Positions 55,851 to 64,000 of a stretch of DNA of 64,000 nucleotides are shown one piece after another (position 1 is the stretch's first letter; every line of letters begins with the position of its first letter). Both the position numbers and the translations under genes were made by a program. The stretch lies in assembly GCA_937625935.1 (NCBI GenBank), contig OW569367.1:1-64000 (forward strand). The letters are read 5' to 3'. Source of the DNA: Tetramitus jugosus (Eukaryota; Heterolobosea; Eutetramitea; Acrasida; Vahlkampfiidae). Below the pieces are notes generated by a model. That model saw only the letters and a list, made by a program, of their open reading frames with translations, made no database searches and was not told where the DNA came from.

Positions 55851-57546
55851 ATGCTGTACACTAAAAACTCCACTTCTTTGGCTCGTCTGATCCTCAAGAA
55901 TCATGCACGCAAAGTGCCTTCTTCCATTGTTGGTAGCAGAGCCTCCTTCTCCACCTCCTCTGTCAATCAGGTCCAAGTCAAGTACACTCAACTCTTTATT
56001 AATAATGAGGTATGCAATGTGCAGCACAATTTTTTGTTTGCTCAACTAGGGTTTTTTTTGTAATGTTTTTTTTACTAACATACTTGAAAATATTTAGTTT
56101 GTGGATGCAGTGAGTGGCAAGACTTTTGAAACTATTGATCCTTCGACTGAACAAGTTATTTGTAGAGTTCAAGAGGCTGACAAGACAGATGTCGATATTG
56201 CCGTCAAGGCGGCTCGAAAGGCGTTTGAACCGTGGAGAAACACGAGTCCCATGATTCGATCCCAATTGTTGAATCGATGGGCTGACTTGATTGAACAGAA
56301 TGCAGATTATATTGCTCAATTGGAATCCATGGACAATGGAAAGCCAGTCAGCATGGTCAAGAATGCAGACTTGTTCCTCGTGACTCAATGCCTGAGGTAC
56401 TATGCTGGTTGGTGTGATAAGAGCACTGGTTCAACGATTCCATCGCATGGTGACTTTGTCATTTATACTCAAAAGGAGCCAATTGGTGTCTGTGGTCAAA
56501 TCATTCCATGGAACTTTCCATTGTTGATGATGATTTGGAAAATGTCACCTGCGTTGGCCACTGGTAACACTCTTGTGCTCAAGACTGCTGAACAGACCCC
56601 ATTGAGTGCATTGTATGTGGCTCATTTGGCACGTGAAGCAGGATTTCCACCTGGTGTCATCAACGTCTTGTCTGGGTTTGGTGAAACTGCGGGAGATGCC
56701 ATTGCAAGACACATGGACGTGGACAAGATTAGCTTCACTGGCAGCACAGAAGTAGGTAAAAAAATTCAAGTGGCATCTGGTCAGAGCAATTTGAAGCCTG
56801 CTACTCTTGAACTAGGTGGAAAATCACCATTGATCATTCTGGATGACTTGCATACGGATGCACTCGTTGAAGCTGCTGTCAATAATGCAACTGCTGGCAT
56901 CTTCTTCAATCAGGGACAGGTGTGCAGTGCTAGTTCCAGGGTGTACATTCCAGAAAAGTATTATGAAGACTTCCTCGCTTGCAGCAAGGAAAAGTCAGAG
57001 AAGAGAGTAGTTGGTGATCCAAGACACGAGTCAACTGAACAGGGACCTCAAGTGAACAAGGAACAATTTGAGAAGATTTTGGGATACATTGACACTGTGG
57101 GAACGAGTGGAAGAATTGTGACTGGCGGAAAGAGATTTGGTAACAAGGGCTTCTTCATTGAGCCTACTGTGATTGCTGATGTTCATGATGAGGCAAAGGT
57201 TGTCAAGGAGGAGATCTTTGGCCCAGTTATGACTGCATTGAAGTACAGTGATGTAGAAGAGGTGGTCAGAAGAGCCAACAACAGTCCATTCGGTTTGGCT
57301 GCTGGTGTGTGGACAAATGACCTTACCAAAGCACTTAAGGTAGTCCATAACTTGAAGGCAGGCACTGTCTGGGTCAACTGTTGGAATGCTTTCCATTCCA
57401 ATGCACCATTTGGAGGCTTCAAACAGAGCGGTATTGGAAGAGATCTAGGTGAAGCAGCTTTGAGTGGTTATACTCAGAACAAATCTGTCATTATTCACGT
57501 TCCAGGAATCAAACATCCAATTCAACCAGTGAATGTGCAAGAATAA
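55851..57546 (+). CDS. Mitochondrial-type aldehyde dehydrogenase; exons 55851-56009 and 56098-57546
   Basis: 535 residues. The first 38 residues (MLYTKNSTSLARLILKNHAR ... ASFSTSS) have the Arg/Ser/Leu composition of a mitochondrial targeting sequence. The intron 56010-56097 (GTATGC...TTAG) rejoins FINNEFVDAVSGKTFETIDP, the conserved ALDH class 1/2 entry. Key blocks: PWNFPLLMMIWKMSPALATG, the NAD-loop FTGSTEVGKKI, general-base Glu in LELGGKSP, nucleophile Cys in NQGQVCSASSRVY, EEIFGPVMT, and WVNCWNAFHSNAPFGGFKQSG. It oxidises aldehydes to acids with NAD. The stop lies 35 bp from that of the convergent neighbour. Confidence 0.95.
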
Positions 57547-57581
57547 ATGTATTGATTGTATTTGTATTCTTGAGCTTGCTT

Positions 57582-59717
57582 TTATCTAATGAGCCAACGG
57601 CCTACGTGATAACCGAGCGATCCGATTGGAATAAGTGCACCGAACAGTGCTGCACAACCAATCACTGGAGAGAACGCAGCAATGAATGGCATCGCAACAA
57701 TTTTGTCCAGAATAAATCCATTCAGTAACAAGGAGGCGAATATTGGGCCAAGGATTACAATGGATGCTACTATGGTGAGAATTCCTATGCCCAGCGCCAA
57801 ACAGAAGTCAAGTGATCTGGTACGAAGTCCTACGATGCAGTACGTAATACCTGTTGCTGGAATCAACAGCATACCCACATAGTAGAATATAAATATGAGA
57901 GAATAGTAAAAGCGAGTGGGTAGAATGTCATCAACCTTGAGGGCAGTCAATATCATTGCAGCTGACAAGAAGAGCCAAATCAATATCCATCCTATGATTA
58001 CCACAGAGTTAGTTTTACCATCAGGTTTTGATAGTACTTTTGTGTGAATCACAACCGGAGGAAGAAAGAGCCACTGCGCAACCACAACTGGAATGATAAT
58101 ATACACTGATTTGAAGGTTGCAACACTTGCTAGGCCAATCTTGACTCCTAACAGAACAATCAATAGAGGAATAAATAACATTGTCGTACTGACTGACAAT
58201 GTGGCTTCTTCTCTCATGATTATGTTCCCTGTTGTTTTCATTTTGAGCATCATGATCCAATTCATAATCTCTCTTCTTGTCACAATCGGCACATAATCGA
58301 AGAAATACAATTGAGCTCCAATGAGAATCGCATAAAAACCTGCTAGAATCGTTGCTGGTGGTAGATAAGCAATTAGCCAAGTATAGGCTGATTTGGTTCG
58401 AATATACCGATCCAAACACAATGGAAACATAATAAACAAGTACAATAGACTATAGACTGCCATGATACCATAAGCAATCCAAGCGGTGATCAAAGGAGTA
58501 AAGTTTGGAGAGTTTTCAATGAATTCTGGATCGTACCTCTCCAACAGATTTCTTCGTTTTCTCTTCAAAGCTTTCCTCGCCGACAGTACCGCATAACTGC
58601 GCTTCACATTCACTCGATGCTTAAAATTCTGCTTATCGTACATGAACTCTACAAAGTGCTTGGGGACATCAGGTGTTCGTGTGAGGAAGGGATTGAGACG
58701 GATCAACGAGGGCCAATGACTCATTGCTAACAAGGTCGAGTTATCACTCTTTTTCACACCACTCAAAAGGTACTCTTCATCATTGTCATCACCAGTACTG
58801 TCAAACGAAGAAATCAAGCTCTTATTCGTGTAAACCATCATCAATTGACGCTCAGATAAAAAATGATTCCAGAGTAGATTATTGCTGGTGCTTTGAGCCA
58901 TGTTCGTACAAGTTTCAGACAATGACAACAAATCGTGCATTCTCAGATAGCTAAACACCTTGAGAGTCGTATCGCCATCGAGGTCAAGCAGAGAATACCT
59001 TGTTTCACGATCAAAATAATCGATTGGCTCTTCTTCCATCACCGCTACTACTTGTTCTTCGACCAGAGTGCCTTTTTCTGCTGCATGTTCCTCAAGTGTG
59101 ATTGCAGTCATCTCTGCTTTAATGACTTCACTTCCATCATCCTTCTTCAGCTCTGAATGATGTTCATGATGAGTAGTCTTTGCTGGTACAGTTCCTAGCT
59201 TGTTATCGATAGAAGCAACAGAGTCTCCATCGAGAGTGGGTGGAGGTATCTCTGGATTGTTTCTCCAAGTCTTCTTCTTCTGTTCTAAAAGTGGAGGTGC
59301 AGGTGTTGGATCAAGGGTGATCACTACATGTTGTGTCGCACTGGATGACGACGATGATGGGAGTTGTGCCTGTGCATTTTCATTGGCATCAATGAACTCT
59401 AATGACAACGCCAGCTCTTCATCATAATTGGTGGGGATGAGAGTGTCATTCGTGTTCGCATGCAGGTCTTCTTGTGCAGGAAGGGTATTATCAACACTAA
59501 CAGTAGCCGTCGTTGTCGAACTAGACGCCACTGTAGATGAGGAAGAATTTTGCGAGGGAAAAAGTTGTAAATTAATGTTGCGGACAGCGAGGTCTACATC
59601 ATAATTGGCGTCTTGAAGAAAGATGAGAACAATGGAAGGATCAAGTGTGTGACCGTTGAAGACATTGTTGACGATATGGTCAATCACAATGTTGTTGACC
59701 TCATCATCCACCTTCAT
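57582..59717 (-). CDS. UBA/CUE-like, F-box, multi-pass membrane protein
   Basis: 711 residues from the ATG at 59717. Residues 1-50 (NNIVIDHIVNNVF... PSIVLIFLQDANYDVDLAVR) look like a small UBA/CUE ubiquitin-binding bundle. A Ser/Thr/Glu-rich disordered stretch follows. Residues about 240-285 (YSLLDLDGDTTLKVFSYLRM HDLLSLSETC split here as one block, then NNLLWNHFL) are a good F-box. A basic segment (ARKALKRKRRNLLERY) leads to eight to ten transmembrane helices filling the last 300 residues. This would tether an SCF ubiquitin ligase to a membrane. The combination is unusual. The frame is open upstream to 59846 but that part is the tRNA gene in translation, so the start at 59717 is right. Confidence 0.75.
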   Translation of the reverse strand: MKVDDEVNNIVIDHIVNNVFNGHTLDPSIVLIFLQDANYDVDLAVRNINLQLFPSQNSSSSTVASSSTTTATVSVDNTLPAQEDLHANTNDTLIPTNYDEELALSLEFIDANENAQAQLPSSSSSSATQHVVITLDPTPAPPLLEQKKKTWRNNPEIPPPTLDGDSVASIDNKLGTVPAKTTHHEHHSELKKDDGSEVIKAEMTAITLEEHAAEKGTLVEEQVVAVMEEEPIDYFDRETRYSLLDLDGDTTLKVFSYLRMHDLLSLSETCTNMAQSTSNNLLWNHFLSERQLMMVYTNKSLISSFDSTGDDNDEEYLLSGVKKSDNSTLLAMSHWPSLIRLNPFLTRTPDVPKHFVEFMYDKQNFKHRVNVKRSYAVLSARKALKRKRRNLLERYDPEFIENSPNFTPLITAWIAYGIMAVYSLLYLFIMFPLCLDRYIRTKSAYTWLIAYLPPATILAGFYAILIGAQLYFFDYVPIVTRREIMNWIMMLKMKTTGNIIMREEATLSVSTTMLFIPLLIVLLGVKIGLASVATFKSVYIIIPVVVAQWLFLPPVVIHTKVLSKPDGKTNSVVIIGWILIWLFLSAAMILTALKVDDILPTRFYYSLIFIFYYVGMLLIPATGITYCIVGLRTRSLDFCLALGIGILTIVASIVILGPIFASLLLNGFILDKIVAMPFIAAFSPVIGCAALFGALIPIGSLGYHVGRWLIR

Positions 59718-59770
59718 TTTTCTCGCATACTTTTTGGGACGATACGAACTAAGCCAAAGGAACAAAAAGT

Positions 59771-59852
59771 CGCCCACTGTAGGATTCGAACCTACGCGGG
59801 ATGAACCCAACGCATTAGCAGTGCGCCGCCTTAACCACTCGGCCAAATGAGC
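59771..59852 (-). tRNA. trnS-GCU: tRNA-Ser (anticodon GCU)
   Basis: 82 nt. The acceptor arms GCTCATT and AGTGGGC pair (with G-T wobbles), the discriminator is G. The D arm holds the A box TGGCCGAGTGG. The anticodon loop is CTGCTAA, anticodon GCT, reading AGC/AGT serine codons. A long variable arm (TTGGGTTCATCCC) marks a class II tRNA, and the T arm GTAGGTTCGAATCCTAC contains the B box. A T run (TTTTT) just after the gene fits a Pol III terminator. No intron. It sits 53 bp upstream of the F-box gene's ATG on the same strand. Confidence 0.96.
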
Positions 59853-59882
59853 TTGTTGTTTACTGTTTGACAGTGAGTGACA

Positions 59883-59894
59883 GACTACTCAACT
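59883..59894 (+). repeat. Target-site repeat, copy 1 (GACTACTCAACT)
   Basis: This 12-mer recurs after the A tails at 61236-61250 and 61651-61664, there extended to GACTACTCAACTCAC. It starts 30 bp upstream of the tRNA-Ser 5' end and marks the left border of the retroelement stack. Confidence 0.75.
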
Positions 59895-59921
59895 AAAAAA
59901 CGCAGAAAAAAACGGAATCAC

Positions 59922-61088
59922 ATGTCTGGTGATTCAACAAATTTGGTGAAGGAATACGGCAACAGCCGTTATGCAGTGTGGACCACTGCACGGAAAGGCT
60001 CTAGGCCAAGTGACAGAGAGGTGGTCATTACTGGCAACGGTAATGGTGTCTCTCAGTCATCTTTGGCAAGAAAGATAGGAGAGGAGTTTGGTGACTGGCT
60101 CAACCGAGTCCAGGTCATCAAGAGGAAAGGCCAGCAACGCTTTGTTGCATGGGTGACGGTCAAGGGTGACCGCATCTATGACTTTGTTGAGTTGTTCAAC
60201 AAAGAGAGGAGGATTGGTAACAGCACTGCTGCACCCAAGCGCAGTGTTGATTGCACAAGAAAGGTGGTCGTCCATGGCATGAAGAACATGTCAGTGGACG
60301 ACATCAAGAAGCTACTGGGTCCTGAGAAGGTTGCCAGTGTGCTCAAGAAGCGTGACACTGCTTTCGTGGTCATGGATGACGAAACCTATGCACGAGCAGT
60401 GCTCAGTGGAGAGAACAAGGTAAAGACCACGGTCACTCGATACGTCGAGAGACCACATGATCCTCTCAAGGCTGTCAACAAGAGGTTGAAGAAGATGTAC
60501 GAGGAGCTACTGACGGTGGTTGACGCACTGCGTCGACAGGTCACAGAACTCACCAAGGAATTAGGAAAGACAAAGGGTCAAGGGGTCAACAAACCGGTAC
60601 CAATGCCGGAACAAGTAGTTGCCCAAGCCACTGCTAGGATGGAGACCACTCCTGAGCTAATGGAGGCAGAAGAACAGAGGACTGTAGCAACACCACTGCC
60701 ATCAGTGCCTGTTGTACAGCTCAGTGCTGAGAACCGGCAGATTCTGGAGCAAGTGAATGCCACTTCTCCAGTGTTCGCCAGAGTGAAAAAGGAAATTGCT
60801 GCATTGGCGCTGGCTGCTGCACGCAAAAGGTATGGTTTGACTGAGGACGAACCAGTCATTGTTGATGTGGATGATGACTCCGAAAAGGAGATTCAGAGTC
60901 CACAACTCAATGACAGCAAGAAGAGGAGTGCCAGGATCACACTGGGTGATCTGATGAGCAACAAGGCCCAAAACAAGAAAAAAACAACAGATGGCTCTGT
61001 GTCCATCGACGGTCCTACTACAAGGTTACGCTCTTTGATGAAGGGCATCAACCAAAACACTCACCAGAGTGATTCTTCCAACCTGTAG
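59922..61088 (+). CDS. Retrotransposon ORF1 protein (nucleic-acid-binding type)
   Basis: 388 residues from the ATG at 59922; the in-frame extension to 59877 begins with GTG and reads through the target repeat. Residues about 15-170 form two similar alpha/beta units: YAVWTTARKGSRPSDREVVI ... FVAWVTVKGDRIYDFVELF, then RKVVVHGMKNMSVDDIKKLL ... TAFVVMDDETYARAVL, resembling RRM-like domains. A helical, possibly coiled-coil part (KRLKKMYEELLTVVDALRRQ) follows, then a Lys-rich tail with SPQLNDSKKRSARITLGD. In non-LTR elements such proteins coat element RNA. The coding bias (G/C-ending codons) differs from neighbouring host genes. No zinc knuckle seen. The assignment rests on context with RT downstream. 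Confidence 0.6.
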   Translation: MSGDSTNLVKEYGNSRYAVWTTARKGSRPSDREVVITGNGNGVSQSSLARKIGEEFGDWLNRVQVIKRKGQQRFVAWVTVKGDRIYDFVELFNKERRIGNSTAAPKRSVDCTRKVVVHGMKNMSVDDIKKLLGPEKVASVLKKRDTAFVVMDDETYARAVLSGENKVKTTVTRYVERPHDPLKAVNKRLKKMYEELLTVVDALRRQVTELTKELGKTKGQGVNKPVPMPEQVVAQATARMETTPELMEAEEQRTVATPLPSVPVVQLSAENRQILEQVNATSPVFARVKKEIAALALAAARKRYGLTEDEPVIVDVDDDSEKEIQSPQLNDSKKRSARITLGDLMSNKAQNKKKTTDGSVSIDGPTTRLRSLMKGINQNTHQSDSSNL

Positions 61089-61119
61089 ATGCACCGTCGG
61101 GGACAACAAGAGAAGAAGA

Positions 61120-61197
61120 GTGAATGACGCCCTACGGGTCGTCACTCACAAAACAAGTCAATAAATGAGCAATCGTGTGCTTGCTGCGCAAGCACAC
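61120..61197 (+). other. Two 3' UTR hairpins of copy A
   Basis: Hairpin 1 at 61120-61149 (GTGAATGACGCCC, loop TAC, GGGTCGTCACTCAC; one mismatch and one bulge). Hairpin 2 at 61175-61197 is perfect: GTGTGCTTGC, loop TGC, GCAAGCACAC. A TTGTAT motif and the A tail follow. Probably the RNA signal recognised by the RT. Confidence 0.65.
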
Positions 61198-61235
61198 ATG
61201 GTTGTATGGAACAAAAAAAAAAATAAAAAAAAAAA

Positions 61236-61250
61236 GACTACTCAACTCAC
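61236..61250 (+). repeat. Target-site repeat, copy 2 (GACTACTCAACTCAC)
   Basis: Directly follows the A tail of copy A and precedes copy B. Confidence 0.75.
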
Positions 61251-61650
61251 GGTTGGATCTCAGTAACCCCGACTGTGAGTTACAGAGTCCCCAACTCAAC
61301 GAACACAAGAAGCGATCAGCACGTGTCACCGTTGGTGACACTGCTGCCAACAAGATCCCGGCCAGGTTGGCCAGCATCAAGTCAGGTGCTCTCCGTAGGT
61401 CCTACCAACTGGCTAGGACTACGGAGCCATCTGACATCACCAGTAGTGCTCCAGATGGTAGTGGAGGCCCTCGCAACGAATCCCTGAAGAAGGGATCAAA
61501 ACAACATTCCAAGAAGAGAATGAATCCTGTTGCGTAGGCCTGCCACTCCGGTGCTTTTGTGTGAGAGCACCAAGCCTGCTCTCACACAAAAGAAAAATAA
61601 AAGTTCCGCAACGTGGTGCTCACGCACCATTTGTTGTATTAAAAAAAAAA
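61251..61650 (+). mobile_element. Retroelement copy B, 5'-truncated, carrying an ORF1 C-terminal remnant
   Basis: Starts straight after the second target repeat, inside the ORF1 C-terminal region. The frame to 61537 reads LQSPQLNEHKKRSARVTVGD, clearly related to SPQLNDSKKRSARITLGD of copy A but with a different, longer end. It then has two hairpins, TTGTAT and a run of 10 A. No start codon, so not expressed by itself. Truncation at the 5' end is typical of target-primed reverse transcription. Confidence 0.7.
61554..61629 (+). other. Two 3' UTR hairpins of copy B
   Basis: Hairpin 1 at 61554-61592 has a perfect 16-bp stem (CTTTTGTGTGAGAGCA / TGCTCTCACACAAAAG) with a 7-nt loop. Hairpin 2 at 61614-61629 is TGGTGC, loop TCAC, GCACCA. 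The order (long hairpin, short hairpin, TTGTAT, A tail) matches copy A although the stem sequences differ. Confidence 0.65.
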
Positions 61651-61664
61651 ACTACTCAACTCAC
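61651..61664 (+). repeat. Target-site repeat, copy 3 (ACTACTCAACTCAC)
   Basis: Directly follows the A tail of copy B and precedes copy C. Confidence 0.75.
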
Positions 61665-62703
61665 GACGGCTTACTGGCTCAAGGCACAACGGGTGGTGGT
61701 TAGACTGAAACTGATGAGACTGACGGCCAGGCAAGTAAGTCGTGTTGTAAACACATGCATCCACCCAATCTTCACATATGCGGCGGAATTCACAGACTGG
61801 ACTACTATGTGGTTTGATAAGGTCAATGCGCTGGGTCGTTCATTGGTGAAGCACGGATCAAAAGCTATGAAAAGGTTTCCAACAGAACTACTGTCCGTCA
61901 GTAGTGATCTGGGATTGGTAGGACTCAAGAATATAGAGGAATCAGTTACTGTTCAGACGGCATGGTTGGTGATGTCCATGGTCAACGGGAAAAAAGACAC
62001 AGAGGCTCGAAAGCTGTTCATTGATACGCTTGAGGATATCAAGCATCACCAAACATTCCAGGAAGAGAATGTGTATCAGTCAAGGAACAGGCTGGAGTTT
62101 GTCAAACATTCCTATCACAAATGGTGTGCAGAAAGGATGCACACACACGATATCACCCTAAGTACCAACAAAAGAAGGCAATGTGTCGATTGCTGCCTCG
62201 CTAGATACGTACCATCTACGATGCTCAAGAGGCCTTTCCAAGCAGGTATATACAGTCGTGACCAATTAGTTGTTGATGGACAGCCTCTGGGTCACAAAGA
62301 ATTCAAGTCCCTGTTCCCTAAGTGCAAAGTTGGAGTCACATCCCACCAAGTGCTGAAAATTATGATTGGCCAAATGAAGGAATGCATGTGTTCCCAGCTA
62401 ATCAACAGGGGAGAAAAAGAACCCGCACTCTACAAAGGGATGTTTCACATAGAAAACAGGAAGCATCTGCAGTCACTATTTGACCAGGAAAGGAACAGAA
62501 AAGTGGAAGAATGTGAGAGATGGTGGCTGCAAAAGGCCGTTAGTAGAAGTGAAGCGGACTTTAGCTTCCTCAAAGATCCCCACAGTATAGACAGGCAGCT
62601 TGGGTGGTTTCAGATGCAAGTCATCAGTGGAACGCTCCATACCGCAGAGGTTGTTAGAGTCCTCTACAACTCAGACAACAATCCCACCACAGGGCAGTGC
62701 TGA
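61665..62703 (+). mobile_element. Retroelement copy C: C-terminal (post-palm) part of a non-LTR RT, 5'-truncated
   Basis: Begins at the third target repeat. The frame is open from before 61665 to TGA at 62701-62703 but has no proper start. LKLMRLTARQVSRVVNTCIH, PIFTYAAEFTDWTTMWFDKV and LSVSSDLGLVGLKNIEESVT are the thumb and post-thumb region of non-LTR reverse transcriptases. A Cys/His-containing stretch (RRQCVDCCLARYVPSTM) and a helical end follow. There is no palm domain, no endonuclease, and no A tail at its end; it runs directly into the next RT frame. Confidence 0.65.
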
Positions 62704-64000
62704 TCGATTCAATCACGAATAGCACATTGTCGATCCCAAAGTTGGACCATCTCCTGAACAAGTATGGCTTACAAGGGGTCAAGTCAAAGTCCAGTGTGTT
62801 AGCAGCACTTATGAAGGTTGACAAACTCTTACACACTGAGAGGCGCAGGACACATGATCGCCAGTTCCGCAAGTGGCTCTGGAAAGCGAGAACGTCCGAG
62901 CATATCAATTCGGGTCTGTTCTTTGCTTCATCGACAGCAAAGAAGGCCAAAAGAGTCAGGTACAACTCGTGCCAGAGTGCAGGGCGAACAACCCATGACA
63001 CTAGAGCTGTTGCAGAGAGTGCAGCGACTCATTTCGAGGGGGCCTTCTCTGAAGAGATTGCGGACATGTCGTATCTATCTGAGTTGAAATTTAACAAGAA
63101 ACCCATTGAGATGGAAAGAGCATTCTCTTCCATCACAATTGAGGAAGTGAATGAAGCTCTCGGATGGCTAAGTAACAGCAAGACACCGGGGATAGACGGA
63201 ATCAAGAACGAAATGTTAAAGCTCCCACGTATCGAGAACCGCGACTGTCGTAGAGAACTTGCAGAGATCCTCACTCACTTCTTTAACAACATCACAAGAT
63301 CCGGGAAGTTCCCGGCTGAGTGGAAAAGAAGTATCATCATCCCTGCTTACAAAAAAGGCGACAGCAGAACGCTCGATACTTATCGTCCGATAAGCCTGCT
63401 AAGCTCTCTGTCAAAAGTTTACACGAGACTACTCAACAAGAGAGTTTCGTTGGCAGCAGAGAATTGCGAAGTCTTTAATGAGACACAAGGAGGTGGACGC
63501 AGCATGAGAGATATTAGAGAAAAGTTTTCAATAATTAGAGGAATTGTCGATGACGCGAATAGGAGGCAGAGACAACTATACCTTTTATTACCAGACATCT
63601 CGAAGGCTTTTGACTCAGTCCCACATAACGCAATACGTACCGTCTACGATTTCTTCGGCTACCCAGACAACATCACCAAGTTAGTCACTGATATGGTGTC
63701 GAACAATGAGGCACAAGTTTTGGCAGGACAACTCTCGAGACCCTTCAAAATCAACAAGGGCACGAGACAAGGGGACTCGTTGTCTCCCACTACATATATA
63801 TTGGTACATCAAACAGTCCTCATGTTTGCACAACGTAGAGCAATTGGATACCAGGCGCTCTCTCAAAAGATCTGGAACATAGCGTATGTTGATGACTGCA
63901 ACATTGTGTCAGAATCCAAGGAAGCTATAGAACGCATTGCTAATGATATGAGTGGGGTATTGGAGATGTTGCGGATGCAGATTGCTCCCAATGCGTTCAC
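62658..64000 (+). CDS. Non-LTR retrotransposon reverse transcriptase, partial (continues past the window)
   Basis: Open frame from 62658 (after a TAG at 62655) through the last base, overlapping the end of copy C by 46 bp in another frame; no clear start codon at the head. A basic linker (RTHDRQFRKWLWKARTSEHI) precedes the RT fingers and palm: NSKTPGIDGIKNEML, RPISLLSSLSKVY, LLLPDISKAFDSVPHNAI (catalytic Asp in motif A), INKGTRQGDSLSPTTYI (motif B) and IAYVDDCNIVSES (YVDD, motif C). All catalytic residues are intact, so the enzyme part could be active. The endonuclease domain, normally N-terminal, is absent from this side, so this copy is probably 5'-truncated as well. It copies element RNA at a nicked target site. 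Confidence 0.88.

Larger units (their letters stand above)
59895..61235 (+). mobile_element. Non-LTR retroelement copy A: ORF1 plus 3' UTR and A tail, no RT
   Basis: Bounded by the target-site repeat on the left and an A-rich tail (61212-61235) followed by the same repeat on the right. It holds only ORF1 and a 120-bp 3' UTR with two hairpins, so it is either a non-autonomous short element or an internally deleted copy. Confidence 0.7.

Overview
This window is one end of a linear chromosome from a free-living protist, most likely a heterolobosean amoeboflagellate of the Naegleria type. It opens with 864 bp of a hexanucleotide telomere repeat (C strand CCCAAA, G strand TTTGGG). The genes are tightly packed and have few, short GT-AG introns, mostly near the 5' end. 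The content (copine, class I myosin with an SH3 tail, LisH-RasGEF, PKA regulatory subunit, a giant RCC1/EGF surface protein) fits an amoeboid cell. The genus is inference; Amoebozoa is the alternative.

Layout. (1) 1-9.7 kb is the subtelomere: telomere tract, an A-rich junction, a Crypton-like tyrosine recombinase, interstitial telomere repeats, one small membrane-protein gene and a gene graveyard holding a decayed GG/Y-repeat surface protein, a broken Rab GTPase and a broken cadherin/VCBS-like fragment. (2) 9.7-25 kb is ordinary chromosome: small heat-shock protein, enoyl-CoA hydratase, a dead RibD/DHFR-like gene, a BAR-domain protein fused to an MGDG-synthase-type glycosyltransferase, a secreted subtilase, an F-box/leucine-rich protein, a DGAT1-type acyltransferase and a copine whose frame is broken by one base. 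(3) 25.1-45.0 kb is one giant gene. My exon model (3 exons) gives about 6,570 residues: signal peptide, ten seven-bladed RCC1 propellers joined by EGF pairs, a run of about 23 EGF-like repeats, an IPT/TIG-like region, one transmembrane helix and a 100-residue tail. (4) 45.5-59.8 kb is dense housekeeping and signalling: PKA regulatory subunit, an SMN-like protein without a Tudor domain, myosin I, an ankyrin protein, a membrane protein, RasGEF, mitochondrial aldehyde dehydrogenase, and a UBA-like/F-box/multi-TM protein. (5) A tRNA-Ser(GCU) gene at 59.8 kb, and from 30 bp upstream of it a tandem stack of non-LTR retrotransposon segments that share one target sequence and run off the right edge.

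The standout observations are the tRNA-anchored retroelement stack (convergent in form with the Dictyostelium TRE5 elements), the BAR-glycosyltransferase fusion, the giant RCC1/EGF receptor with Cys-rich loops in three neighbouring propellers, the Tudor-less SMN homologue, and a recombinase gene whose 3' side ends in an A-rich tract directly abutting the telomere. All domain calls were made by eye from translations; no database search was run.
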